From: Schistocephalus solidus
Lineage: Eukaryota > Platyhelminthes > Cestoda > Diphyllobothriidea > Diphyllobothriidae
Direction: 5' to 3'
Assembly: GCA_017591395.1 (NCBI GenBank)
Contig: WEDG01001087.1
Location: 1 to 64,000, forward strand
DNA: 64,000 nucleotides
In this document: positions 31,763 to 43,696 of the stretch, piece after piece
Layout of the letters: every line of letters begins with the position of its first letter
Position numbering within the stretch: position 1 is the stretch's first letter
Notes under the pieces: generated by a model
Told to the model about the DNA's origin: nothing
What the model saw: the letters and a program-made list of their open reading frames with translations, nothing else
Database searches by the model: none
Program-made: the position numbers and the translations under genes

Positions 31763-32560
31763 CTAAATTAAGATATTTGTATATCAATGCTCAGAGTGGC
31801 CTTTCGAAAATAGACGAACTCAAGGCACTAGTCTCAGACCGAACCCCCGATGTCGCTATCATTACAGAAACGTGGTTCAATGCCGAAATCTCAGAGAGCG
31901 GGGTTTCGATAGATGGATACCAGCTCTTCCGAAGATACTGAAAAAATAGACAGGGAGGTGGAGTGCGTATACATTAGGACAGGAATCTCGGCATTCAAAC
32001 GAGTGAATGCCATCTTCCTTGAATATGAACTTCTCTGGATGAAGAGTAAAAAAGATTGTTCACAAAACTTACAACTCTTGACGATCTACAGACCACCAAA
32101 AATTCCAAGCACAGCAGATGAGTCACTCCTTCATTTGGTCAAGGAAGTAGCAAGTCACCAGGAGTTGCTTGTTTGAGATTTCAATGTACTTTCAGTAGAC
32201 TGGGTTAATCTGGAAGTTGATGGCGCACCAAGGTAGGGGATCTCACTCTCGATCAACCGCTGTTACAGAAGATTCAAATACCAACGACATTAAGAGAGAA
32301 TCGCAAAGCCAATTGCCTGTACCTAATATTTACGAAAGACTTCTGTAAAATTGATGAAATGTATTCTATTGCACCCCTAAGTAAGAGTGACCATAGTAGG
32401 CTGCTGTGGGATTACTCACTTTATTCTCAGCTCCAGAAGAGAATGGCAGGCAAGCGAAAAGTATGGAAGGCTGATTGTAATGCTATTCAGAAGGAACTGA
32501 TGTCCGTGATATGGGATTGTTGCTCAAAGGGAATCCGGAGGATGACTGGCATTCGTTTAA
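31763..32560 (+). pseudogene. APE endonuclease of LINE D
   Basis: Starts LRYLYINAQSGLSKIDELK, then VAIITETWFN (E-T block). A stop follows GYQLFRRY at 31,939-31,941, then NRQGGGV in the same frame. 32,085 onward gives TIYRPPKIPS, and 32,380-32,420 gives KSDHSRLLWDYSLY (catalytic S-D-H block). Several frame changes occur. Confidence 0.7.
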
Positions 32561-33010
32561 GACGGTTTTAATTGATCTGATTGAGCACTTTTGTCCAGTG
32601 AAAGTGCAAAAGAAGATAAGTTGCCCTGCCTGGTTAACAAGAGAAATTAACAGGCAGTCAAAGAAAAAAATAAAAAAAGAAGGTATTCAAGGAAATAGGG
32701 TCAACAGAACAACTCGTGGAATTTAATCCCAAAAAAATGCTGTCGAAAAAATGAACCATCAGGCAAGGACGATCTGTTAATCAAGAATTATCCTTTAGGC
32801 TGAAAATATGGCCAAAAGTTTATTGCATTATATTATTAGTCGATTAAAAACAAGGACCCAGTTGCAGTACTTATGACTGGGAATGGTGTTGTAGTCATTG
32901 AAAATTGCGAGAATGCCGAGCACTTGTGTCATTTCTTTGCCTCGGTATTCACTTGAGAACTTGAACTTCAGCTTTACCACGTCAACAGGGCTGTTAAAGA
33001 CGCCGGTCTA

Positions 33011-34230
33011 GTGCTTGTATATATACTCTTCCTGGAACCTCTCGTGGAACTAGAACTGCAAAATCTGCAAGAAGTAAAGTCATCTGGTCCGCACTATTTA
33101 CCGGCAAAGTTCTTGAAAAAACTGGTCATTGAACTCTCCAAACCACCAGCGCATACATTTAATTCGTCATTTGAATCAGGGAAACTGCCATCCGAATGGA
33201 AGATAGCAAATATATACCTCATAAACAAGAGTGAGGCTCGAACTAATGTCAACAATTATCGACCCGTTAGCCCTACCTCCATTTGCTGCAAAATAAGGGA
33301 ATCAATAATTAATAAGGTGACCATGAAAATCCTTGAGGAAAACCGATTAATTTCCGAGCACCAGCATGGCTTCAGACAGAATCGCTCCTGTATTTCAAGT
33401 TTATTTCTCTCCATAGAGCAGTGTACTCGCGCATTGGACGAAGATCATAGGGTTGACGTCATCTACACTAATTTCATAAAGGTATTTGACAGTGTCCCAC
33501 ACAAACGTCTTATCTATAAATTATCGGAAATTGGAATAAGAGGAGTGCTGATGACATGGATCGCAGATTTTCTTACACGAAGATTGCAACTTGTGTGCAT
33601 CGATACCTCGAAGTCAACACCTACTCCGGTTGTAATTGGTGTCCCTCAAGGCTCGGTCTTAGGGCCGTTTCACGCCTTAGTCTACATCAACGGCTGTTTC
33701 GATGACTTGCGTTGCAGTGCCATCCTGTTTGCAGACAATGTTAAATTGTGGAGGGTCATCGGGTCTGATGCCGATAGGCACTCACTTCAAGAGAGTCGTT
33801 ACCATCTTAGCAGCTGGTCTGCTCATTCGCTCTTTAATTTTAACGTTGGGAATTGTGTGGTCCTAAGACTCCGTACCAGAAGGAATAGTGAAAAGGATGG
33901 TTCCTACCAATACCTTCTCAATGGGCAGCCCCTTTCGATTGTCGAGGAACAGAAGAACCTCGGTATTCTAATAAACTCCTCATTCAAACCATCTTCACGG
34001 TGTTTAAAGGCAACTAAACGCGCGACAAAGGTTATATTTGCGCTCAGACGTGGATTTGTGCAGATTGACAAGGAACTCTTCCGAAAAACTGACCGGCTAT
34101 TTGTTCAATCTTTCTTGGAATATGCCGTGCAGGCCTGGCGTCCGTGGTTTAAGAAGGATTATCTACAGCTGGAACGAGTGCAGGAGAGGGCTGCGAAGAT
34201 GGTTATGAATCTTAGTCGTCTGAATATTTT
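33011..34230 (+). pseudogene. Reverse transcriptase of LINE D, open frame without its catalytic Asp residues
   Basis: About 407 codons without a stop carry all RT landmarks: EVKSSGPHYLPAKFLKKL, WKIANIYLINKS, EHQHGFRQNRSCISSL, IYTNFIKVFDSVPHKRL (motif A), VIGVPQGSVLGP (motif B), ILFADNVKLW (motif C), and EYAVQAWRPWFKKD near the end. In related LINEs motif A is YTDF and motif C is FADD. Here each has Asp changed to Asn (AAT for GAT in both). Both metal-binding positions are therefore damaged although the frame survived. Confidence 0.8.
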
Positions 34231-34329
34231 ATATGACAATGCCTGTAAACCGGCATTGAATACAACTTTTATTATAATAATTATTATTATTATTTCCCTT
34301 ACGAAGCCACACTACCTAAACTTGATTGT
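34231..34329 (+). repeat. Small insertion with (ATT)n in the RT tail of LINE D
   Basis: About 95 bp interrupt the codons between NLSRLN and FPLNHRQLRGDLIQTYR. It contains AATGCC and GGCATT as 6-bp inverted repeats and an ATT/ATA run at 34,269-34,294. It changes the frame of the C-terminal tail. Confidence 0.6.
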
Positions 34330-34690
34330 TTCCTCTAAATCACAGGCAACTACGCGGTGACCTCATCCAAACCTACCGAATGGTCAGAGGCCGCGAGTTT
34401 GCCCTAGAATTTGCTGACTTTTTCGAATTGGCTGGGACGGAATATCTGCGAGGGCGTCCATTAAAATCGCAGAGAAAGTTGGTCCAAACTGACCTCCGTC
34501 GAAACGCATTTTTGCATACGGTTTTTGGATCGAAGAACGGACTTCCTGAAGAGGTGGTCCTTTCAGAAACCGTTGACACATTTGAATGCAAACTAGATAC
34601 TCATTTTCTGAGAAACTATTGTAAATTTAATGAAGATTGTGTCAGTTACGGCAGCTTGTGCTTGTCTTAGTTTTCTTCAGAATTTACATT
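34330..34690 (+). pseudogene. C-terminal tail of LINE D
   Basis: Reads QLRGDLIQTYRMVRGREFAL, ADFFELAGTEYLRGRPLK, then SKNGLPEEVVLSETV and stop at 34,668-34,670. This parallels the tail of family A (RGDLLQTFRIV...WNALPEDVV), so A and D are related families. Confidence 0.8.
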
Positions 34691-37299
34691 AGGATAGTAC
34701 TGGAAATTCACTGTCTAAACAAACATTAGAAACGCAATTAAGTTATGAAAATGTGCGCAGATAAAATGTTCAAATATTTAATAGTGTAAACAGAACTTGT
34801 CCTGTTAGGTCAACAGTTAGCGATGTGTTTAAAATTAATAGTGAACTATAAAGATAGGCAGTGAAAAAAACTCCTACCTGCGAAATTGAGGCGGATTTCA
34901 ATAGGCCTTCATTTTCGAATAGAAGGTAGGAGAAAAAACTGCTTAGGAAAATAAGGTCAAGCAGTTGAGTAGGGTAATACTGCAGTAGCATTTCAGAATG
35001 ACATAATGAAACGTCGAGATAGTTCATTCTTGATCACCTAGGCACATGAAACAAAATCGCACGACAATGCATCAATGAACTTAAGGCCTCATCATCTTAG
35101 GTTCCAAAATTGAATTCTGATGATGGTAAGTATCCAACGAAACAGAAGCATTTTAGACTGGGGACCACCGAATGTGTACGTCCGAATGACTTCATTGTTT
35201 GGATGACTGGGGATATAAGGAGACATCATGGTTCATGGGGGACTTGAGTTAGAGAAAAAAAGTTTCAAGAGGGTCACTTAAATTCCCGATGGTCCTTATT
35301 CCGAGTCATGAGGAAAGCTACTGAGAAAAGATGAGGAAAATAAGGTAAATAGAATCAGTGTTAAGATAAATGTGCAGTCTTCTCTTGAATGCAGATAGAC
35401 TAGTTAACGACCTAATTTCAATTGGCAAGTTATTCCAAAGAAAACTATGCCTAGAAGCAAAGAACAGAGAGCGTCTACACGTGGAGGATGCAGGTGGAGG
35501 TATAATTAGTGCAGAATTGCTTAGGTTATAAAGAAGACTAACGAAGATAATGACAGAAGGCTTGGTGAGAGTTGAGCTATTATTTAATCAGAAAAGATAA
35601 AAAGCCTGCTTCAAGTCTCTTGACCCAAAAAAATGTTAGCTTCGTTAGCTGGCATCTTGTTCGAGTAGGAAGTAGTTGAAAGAGTCGGAAATAGGAGATT
35701 TTTGTGAAATGTCTTTGGTTATTTTCAATTTTTGAACGGCTTGGTTCGTTCATTAAACCAAAAAGAACAGCAAAATTTAAGAATGGGAAGCATAAACATA
35801 CGCTAAAGTCTTAATTCAATTTCAGGAAGGTAGAAATTATAAGAAATAAAGCCGCAAATCTGAGCAGCTTTGGCCCTAGTTCTATCGGCATGAGGCGAAA
35901 GATGTAATTGATTGGTGTAGCTTAAGCCCAAGCCCTTGATTGAGGAACATTCAGTCATAGGGTAACCTTTAAAAATTACTGTTTGCCGCAGCCTAACAGG
36001 CCCAAAACTCATGTTCCGACACTTAGTAGGTGAAAACTCCATTAGCCATTTGAGGCTCCACACCGAAAGAGCGTCTTAGTCAGAATGAATTTGTTCTACG
36101 CATCGTTCGGTCGTCGAGTTAGAGAAGGTATACTTGCATTTGAGGTCATCAGCATAAATATAAGATTTAGAATGTTTAACTACGATGAAATATCATTTAT
36201 ATACAGTAAAAACAACAACGGACATAAAACGGTAACTTGAAGGACAGGACTAACAATCGGGGTAGCACTTTAATATGAGGACCCCACTAATTGGTGTTGC
36301 TTAAGCCCAAGTCCTTGGTGGAGAACATACAATCATATGGCAACCTTCAAAGATAAGAGGTTGCGGCAGCCTTACAGGCCCAAAACTCATGTAGCGACAC
36401 TTAGTAGGTGAGAACTCCATTAGCCATGTGGAGCTCCAGGCCAAAAGAGCGTCTAAGTCTGAATGAATTTGTTCTAGGCACCGTTCGGTTGTAGAGTGAG
36501 AGAAAGAATAAACGCATTTGAGATCATCAGCATAATAAAAGATTGATAATGTTTAACTATCGATGAAATATCATTTATATACAGTAAGAAAAACAAAGAA
36601 ACTAATTCGTTACCTTGAAGGATACCACTCACAATCGAAGTAGCACTTGAGTATGAGGAACCCACTATAACCTTTTGTTTTCGATCATATAGGTATGGTC
36701 TAACCAATTCAGTATGGTGACTACGAAATCCTACAGCTTCTAGTTTAGTTATAAGACGTCTATGAGGCACTTTATAGAATGCCTTACAAACATCAAAATA
36801 GATAACTACTACAGATAGATGATCATTACGAAGAGAGGTTAGTAGATTTAGAAAAGACATGTGGCAGGTTTCACAAGAGCGGTCTGGTAAAAAGCCATGT
36901 TAGGAAAGTTGATAATTTGATTGCTTATGCAAAAATCCGTGATTGGTTTTGCAAATAGTTTTTCGAAGAGTTTAGCAAGAGAGGGCGATAGTTATGAATG
37001 TTAGAGCAGGAACCAGATTTAAAAACTGGTATACTAAAAGAAGTTTTCCAATTAATCAGGGAAGAAACCGTTTTCGAGAAATACTGAAAATAATTTGCTT
37101 TGTAAAGGTGGAAAATCCCTTAATTGTTTAATAAGTGAGCTTGGAATGTTAATAGTTCCAACCGAATGTGAATTTTTAAGATGAGATTTTTCTTTTTGAA
37201 TACATGGAGGTGAGAAATTAATGGTTGTTAGAAGTGAATTTGAATTTGAAAGCAGAGGAATTGCGGGAGTGAGGCTAGTTTCATTGGTAAAGTGGTCAG
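34691..37299 (-). mobile_element. LINE family C, chimeric copy C2
   Basis: 3' UTR (34,691-35,600), RT tail (35,600-35,800) and palm (35,803-36,288) match C3 almost base for base. At 36,289 the sequence jumps back to the same point of the palm, and a second, differently diverged stretch starts (36,292-36,860), followed by RT N-terminal remnants to 37,299. The second part carries YFDVCKAFYKVPHRRL (motif A, DxxKAF) and is closer to C1 in places. No intact frame remains. Confidence 0.75.
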
Positions 37300-37739
37300 A
37301 TTGTCTATAGTGAGGAAAATGCGCTTAGCTGTCGACCTTACTCCTCTCTCCAACCCCCACCATCAGACACTGTCCGAACCGATCTGTTGCCTGATGTGGG
37401 AGTGAGCTCATTGACTGACGGATCGGCGTACCCGTCTTCGCACGCCACAGCACGACCTGGCCCCCATAACGCACACACCAGGATTCACAAACTCAGGGGA
37501 TATGGAGCAGCCATCGCCGTCTGACTCCCAGTCCACTGGTCAGCCACTCCACACACAACACATACACTGAGCCGACTGCGTGGTCTGGAGTGAGCGTCAG
37601 ATTGGCAGCCTTCCCAGCCACGGTTTCTAGGAAACCGTGATATACTCTGGTAAATGGTGATTGAGAGAGTGTTGTCGATGTGTTGGTGTAGGTAGTGTGC
37701 GATGATGAAGCTTAGCCTCCGGTGGTTTACCGCAGGTTG

Positions 37740-38462
37740 TCGTGGAGGCGCATGTGTCCTAATATGCCATGCGGTGTGTTAATGTGCGGGAGCAGTGAAG
37801 GCAGTGAATGCGGGTGCGTTGACTGTATTTCGGAGCCCTAGGCACTGGTTCACCAGCCTCCGTGCGATAGATTCGCAGGTGACCGACCAGGGCGATGCGT
37901 TAGTTGAATGTGTGGGCGCAGTGTGGGCGCGGTAGAGGCTAGGGGGATGTCATTCATGGTAGTGGCGCTAGGAATGGCAGGAGCGGAGGGTGTGCATGGT
38001 GTATCAGTGTTGTCGGCATTGTGGTGAATTCCGCTGTCATGGATGCGCATGTGACTGAATAGGCCCATGCGATGAGTGAATGCGCGAGGACAGTGAGGGC
38101 AGTGGAGGCGGCGATCTCTGCTGTGTGTTGGTGCTCCGGGCACTGGCTCACCAGTCTCTGTTCAATGGATTCGCAAGTGACCGACCAGGCCGATGCGTGA
38201 GGTGAATGTGTGGTCGCATTGAGGACAGCTTAGGAAAGATTCCCCATCGCTGATGGTGGTGGTGGTGGTAGTGAAGGCGGTGGTGGTTGCGGTGGTGGGG
38301 GTAATAGGCGATGAGTAGAAGAATGTGGTCTCTATGATGGTGGGAGTAATGAAATTGATGCCAGGAGTGAGGGTGGGGGGAGTCAGAAGAAGGGTTGGCA
38401 GAATTTGACGTAGAAATTAGGAATTTCGGATTGATGGTGCATTGCGTCCGAAGATGTCCAAC
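37740..38462 (-). pseudogene. C2H2 zinc-finger array of E2
   Basis: On the minus strand at least four degenerate finger units are visible. The clearest (38,103-38,041) is CPHCPRAFTHRMGLFSH followed three residues later by His, a C-x2-C-x12-H-x3-H unit. Others near 38,220-38,160, 37,930-37,860 and 37,800-37,750 are in shifted frames. Spacers carry the AGEPVPGAPT-type linker. Confidence 0.7.
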
Positions 38463-39329
38463 CAGGCCGATTCTGTGGAGGCAGCTGAGATGAAAGTGAT
38501 GCAACTTCCTGGCTTGGTTCGAGTAGACGGTCCAGGTTCCCGCTCCGTAAAGGAGTATCGGCAAGACTACGGCCTTGTACATTTGCAGTTTGGTGTTCAG
38601 GTGAAAACCGTGGCGATCCCACATGGAGGCTTGCAGCCGGCCGAAGGCCTGACTAGCTTTGGAGTTCAGTTGGGCAACCTCGTCATCGATTCTCGTGTTG
38701 CGCGACAGCGTGCTTTCAAGATAAGCGAAGGTTTCCACGTTTTTGAGTTGAGCGCCGTTGACATTGATTCGAGGAGCATTGTATTCGGCGCTGGGTGGCG
38801 GCTTGTGCATGACAACCGTTTTGGCTGTACGAATTGTAAATCCAAAATCGGCGCATGCTGCGGCGAAGAGGTCCATGCTCCTTTGCATGTCCTCCTCCGT
38901 TACGGTGTTACGGGCGCAGTCGACCGCGGAGAGAAAATCATGGACTGTACCAGTAGACACGCGCGTTGAAACCTGCATACGCCGACTGTTGAGAAGGTGC
39001 CCGTCAGTTCTGTAGGCGATGCGGATTCCAGACGGCTCATCACGGTAGGCGTCCATCAGCATAGCCGAGAACATAAGACTGAACACTCCGTTGGTCACTG
39101 CGAATGTTTCAAATACCGTCCCGTTGTCAGTGACGCGCGCCGTCATCCCGTCATGAAGCTGACGCACCATGTCCGTGAACCACTCAGGACAACTAAATTT
39201 TTGCTTGAATTTCCACAGTCTGTCGCGATTCACCGTGTCAAAGTCTTTCGTCAGATCCACGAAGGTAATGTATAGGTGATTTCGCATCTCCTTGCACTTC
39301 TCTTGTAGCTGGCGGGCAGCAATGATCAT
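38148..39329 (-). pseudogene. RT palm/thumb fused in frame to zinc-finger linker (E2)
   Basis: One open frame of 393 codons. It begins MIIAARQLQEKCKEM and holds motif A (FVDLTKDFDTVNRD, Asp present). The FADD box reads LSAVDC, so that catalytic pair is altered. It continues through ETFAYLESTLSRNT and VVLPILLYGAGTWTV to FHLSCLHRIG, where it switches to the finger sequence GLVGHLRTQC and a His/Pro-rich linker. Expression is unlikely, since the active site is lost. Confidence 0.75.
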
Positions 39330-40680
39330 ATCGGTTGTTCCGCGGTGTCAGCGGAAGCCACATTGTCTTTCTGGGAGCAGGCCCTGCTCTAGGTGACCGT
39401 TCAGACGATTGAGAAGGATACGGGTGAAGATCCTTGCACGATGTTGAGCAACGAGATGCCTCTGTGATTATCACAGAGTTGCCGGTTCCCCTTCCGTTTG
39501 TAGAGAGTTACGATGGTCGCGTCTTTGAAATACTGAGGAACTTGTCTTTAGCGCCACAGCTCCTGGAAGAGTGTTGTGAGTTCTGCCATCAGCCGGGGCC
39601 CACCGTGCTTGTAGACCTCCGGTGGGATTGCGTCGGATCCCCATGCTTTACCGCTGGAAATCTGCTGCAAGGCCCGGATGGTTTCTGGTAGGGAAGGCGG
39701 CAGATCCAGTTCATTGTTCTTGTCCACTTGAGGGAGCCGGTCAATGGCATCATCGGAGATGGCTGATGAGCAATTAAGGACCCTTTCGAAGTGCTTTGCC
39801 CACCGCTTCAGAATTTGCGAATTCTCTGTCAGCAGTGTTGTGCCATCAGAGCTGAGCAGTGGTGCGTTCCCCTTGATACACGGGCCGTAGATGGCCTTGA
39901 TGGCTTTGAAAAAGTTTCATTTCATTGCGGTCCGCATATCCCTGGATTTCCTCAGCCTTTCGGATCATCCAGGCATCCTGCATCTCCCACAGCCGTTGCT
40001 GTACATGGTGCTGGCATCTGAAGAAGGCTGCTTTGGTGGCGTCAGTCCAAAGGTCCATGTAGGCTTTGCGTAGTCCATTCTTCTCCGCGAGTAAGTTGCT
40101 GATGTCGGTGTCATTATCGTCACACCAGTCCTGTTGTTGACAGCGTGCGCGTCCGAGGACATCGAGGGTGGTGGACTGGATGACATTTCGCAGTTGCCAC
40201 CATCGTGTCTCCACGGTAGCATTATCAACTGGAGCATGCAGGTCCTCCAGTTTCTCGGTTATTTGGTTGCTGAAAACAAAACAGTGAGCAGGAAAATTTA
40301 ATAAAAGAGTATTTAACTTACCAGGTGTTCGCTTACCTTGGGGCCTTCGTCGGGACTGCAGTCAGAGCCTCATCTGGGAGATGACGAGCCGGTGATCTGT
40401 CCAAACATCGGCATCATGGATCGCCTTCGTTACCATCACGTCCTGTCGATCTCGCCTCCGGACGAGAACATAGTCCAACAGATGCAAGCGCCGTGACCGA
40501 GGGTGCATACACGTGGCCTTCTCTTGCGTTGGAAGGCGAAAGAAGGTGTTGGTCAGCAGGAGATGGTGTTCCGCACACATGCGCAGAAGGAGGAGGCCGT
40601 TATCGTGACAGCTACTGAGACCGTGGGGACCCAGCGCTCCCTGCCAGGTAGCGTGGTCCCTCCCGATGCTCGTTATCCGT

Positions 40681-42830
40681 ACGTCTAACGACCTCGCAGA
40701 TGTGAGCTTAATTACCACGTTTTTGGACTAATTGGACTGGCAGCATCTCTCCTCCATAAACGACACAGCAAGTCTTTCGGACTTTATGTCAGGTGTTTCA
40801 AATAACTTCCTGGAATTTGTGCTAACCAAAAGTATTAAGCCCTACGCTTCGGTATCCACCGTCCCTCACTTTCTTTTGCCAAGATTAAAGAAATTGAGGA
40901 AGCAGTTAAAAGATCAGTATACTAGCTTGTTAATTGTACATCTAAGGATCGCAGAGATTTTTGAATAAGCCTCTAAGATGTGTCTTCCACGTGACAGACC
41001 GAGGGAATCTTGTGCACTTTTCGAGGCAAATTCTACAATATCTGTTGCTCAACTCTTCCGCCGTCGATCCTGCTCTAAACGAGGTAATGAAATACCTGCG
41101 TTACTAAATAAAGCTAAGAACTTCGTTCTCAAAGACTCTGACAAGGCAGAATTGTTAAGTGCATTCTTTAAAAATCATCTTACGATGTAATCTGAACCGG
41201 TTCCGATGTTTCAGGCATCTTCATTGAATGTAATCAGCACCATTGATTTCTCCATAGAACTAATTCGTAAGCAAATAATGCGTTAGTAAAAACTCGCACT
41301 TTTCGGGAACTGACGGTATTCCAAACTCAGTTATTAAGAGAGTGCCGAGCTAACCCTGATTGCTTAGCCATATATTTTCAGTTTATCTTCTAAACAGATT
41401 CTTTCCTGACCTATGGAAGACATATATTCTTCTTCCTGTCTTCAAGTCAGGATCTCGTTCGGACGAAAATAATTATCGAGGCTTTCGCAAAACCCCGGCT
41501 CTAGCAAAACTGCATGAAAAAATTATTTGTATTCATTTTCTCGACTTTTGTCTAGAAAATAAGATATTTAAGCTACTTCTTATATGGTTTTCTACCTGAA
41601 AGATCATGTAAAGTCTGTCAACTAGCTTTTCTTAACCTCTTAACTCCCTTTTTAATGAGCAGCAGTCAGTGGTTGTGATCTACTTTGACCTACGCAAAGC
41701 CTTTGACAATGAACCACACAGACGTCTTCAGGTGAAACTGTAAGCCCTCGGCATCCGGTCTCCTCTCCTTAACTTCATTGGGTCCTACTTGTCTTACCAC
41801 AGCCAGAAGGCCTTTGAAGGTTGTTTCAGATGAAAATATATTTGGAGACAAAAACTGAGAACGGTTAGTTTTGGAGCAAAGGTACATAGAGATCGCGATG
41901 GTCATGGTAAAATTGCCAGAGAAGTGACCATGATACTCTCATTGGTGATTTCGCAGAGCGCGATTAGCGTTTTTCAAGACACTGTTTTATGTCCCCTCCT
42001 CTTCATTATGTACATTGACGAAATTTTAACTGTACTCAAAATTCACAAAATTACGTTAAGTTTGATGATCTCAAGGGCATTTACTCATTTTCTAAAAATC
42101 GCTAATATTTGCGTTGATAACATCAACACTGATCTACGTATGCTCCCACGTATAATCTCTAGTTTGCAGATGGAATTTTATCCATCCAAGAGACGTTTCA
42201 TGTATTTTGGTCCCACCAAGCTTCCTGAAATCCTAGTATTTCAAAAAAGTACACTTTAAGAATGATCAACCATAACCAACTTAGGTCTAAGTTACACGAA
42301 TTAGATAGCATTATCGCCTCATGCACATTAGATTTCTGCAAAGGCTGCACATTTATGGGGTTTTGTATGACATAATGTCTTCCTTCTGGAAATAAAGTTA
42401 AGACTCTACCACATGTTTGTTTTTACTGTCCTAGAATACTGCTGACCCCACTTTAGGCTGATGAACGCCTCTGAACGGAGTAAGATTGAAAAAGTTCCGT
42501 TTTTACTCGAAGACTATTTTCTCTCCCTGGATCCATTATCTCTTACATGGATAGATGTTAGTTGGCAAACCTCATATTTCTGTGGGTTGGAAGACTCGAA
42601 GCCGGTCTCTGCTTCCTGCATCACGTTATTTCTAGCCCAAATCTCCCACGAATTAACTCTGTAACTCCGGTAGATCAACCCTATGCCACTCGTAACTCCT
42701 TTATGATTATTCCACCACCCGTAAACTCCAAAACTAACCATTCTCAGTTTTTGTCTCCAAATATATTTTCATCTGAAACAATCTTCTACTCTAAATTAGG
42801 TTTAAGTCTAAATTAACGATTTTCATAACG
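40681..42830 (+). mobile_element. LINE family H (C-like), rearranged fragment
   Basis: Forward-strand CR1-type remnants: linker 40,732-41,190 (VPHFLLPRLKKLRKQLKD), RT N-terminus 41,360-41,600 (LNRFFPDLWKTYILLPVFKS), motif A near 41,680 (VIYFDLRKAFDNEPHRRL), then a 60-bp block in reverse orientation (41,817-41,876), palm 41,920-42,260 (FIMYIDEIL and LQMEFYPSKRRFMYFG) and tail to 42,830. It is dead. Confidence 0.75.
41817..41876 (-). repeat. 60-bp inverted copy of the 3' region of LINE H
   Basis: Reverse complement of 42,726-42,785 with about two mismatches. The arms are separated by 849 bp. Confidence 0.85.
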
Positions 42831-43696
42831 AAATTACGCAATCATTTAATTTTGGAAGGGTTAAAGTCCTTATTGTCTGTTTTCTTCCCAAACTCAATTT
42901 TTTTGATTTTGAAAAGGGTCCTCCTGGGAATTGAGGCAGTTCCCTTGATATAAAATTGGTTTTCAAATATTGTTTCATTATCATCTGCAGAGTTAACCTT
43001 CGCAGTCACATTGTCTTCCCCTCCTTTTCAATTATCATCACCAACTCTTGACAACCTTTAAACTTTCCTCCAATTCTGCAACCCTGACGATGGCCTCCGG
43101 GATCTGTTGATGATCGTGGAGGGTTCTGATATTTTTGCCACACTGTTGGTGGACTATGCGGCCAGCAAGGTTGCATTTCGGTGATGATCTTGTGACCTCT
43201 ACTTTCCCCTCTTCGTTTCAACCCTGTTTTCGACGATGAGTTTATCCTCTCTCACCTCCCTGATGGTTATAAATTGTAGCGCTGGCTGTTATATTATCTC
43301 TCACCCGACAAGCAGCCTTCTGAACCCTCATGCGTTGTCAGCAAAATCACTGTTCTATCCCATTGCATCGTAACAATTCCATCAACTCTAGCGATTATTT
43401 TTTTAGAGAAGCATTTTTTTCTCCTAGTTTCTCTTTTTAAATTGGCGTCTCGACTAACTCCACCCCGATTCAACCGAAGTTTTTTTCATTGCTTCTTTCC
43501 TAGTTCCCCGTATATTCCAAAGATTGTTGAATATTGTTTTAAAAATGGCTAATCATTCTGAAACGGTTATGCCTACCATACTGCCCATTTCTGCTGTTCG
43601 TATGGCTGTTCACATAGTGCAGCAGGTATCCTTTTTGTACTTATTTATACCACGAAACTAAGTTTGTAAAGATAGGCCCTATGGGTCTAAACTATA
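42831..43696. other. Unassigned sequence between LINEs H and F
   Basis: No protein family or repeat is recognised. T-rich tracts and short frames only. It could be old LINE ORF1 sequence, but nothing supports that directly. Confidence 0.35.

Larger units (their letters stand above)
30760..34680 (+). mobile_element. LINE family D, all domains present but dead
   Basis: A CR1/Jockey-like element in the forward direction: ORF1 remnants 30,760-31,342, endonuclease 31,763-32,560, linker, reverse transcriptase 33,011-34,230, a small insertion with an ATT run (34,235-34,325), then the C-terminal tail 34,330-34,669. It meets A3 head to head at about 30,750 and the 3' end of C2 at about 34,690. The RT frame is long, but its active-site residues are mutated. 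Confidence 0.85.
37300..40680 (-). mobile_element. RTE-like LINE, copy E2 with RT fused to zinc fingers
   Basis: Reading leftward: end of the endonuclease (40,680-40,340), linker, reverse transcriptase (40,240-38,470), then directly zinc-finger sequence (38,462-37,740) and 3' UTR to about 37,300. The 5' part is missing, being cut at about 40,680 where LINE H begins. The basic C-terminal domain and first finger start found in E3 are deleted at 38,462-38,480. Confidence 0.85.
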
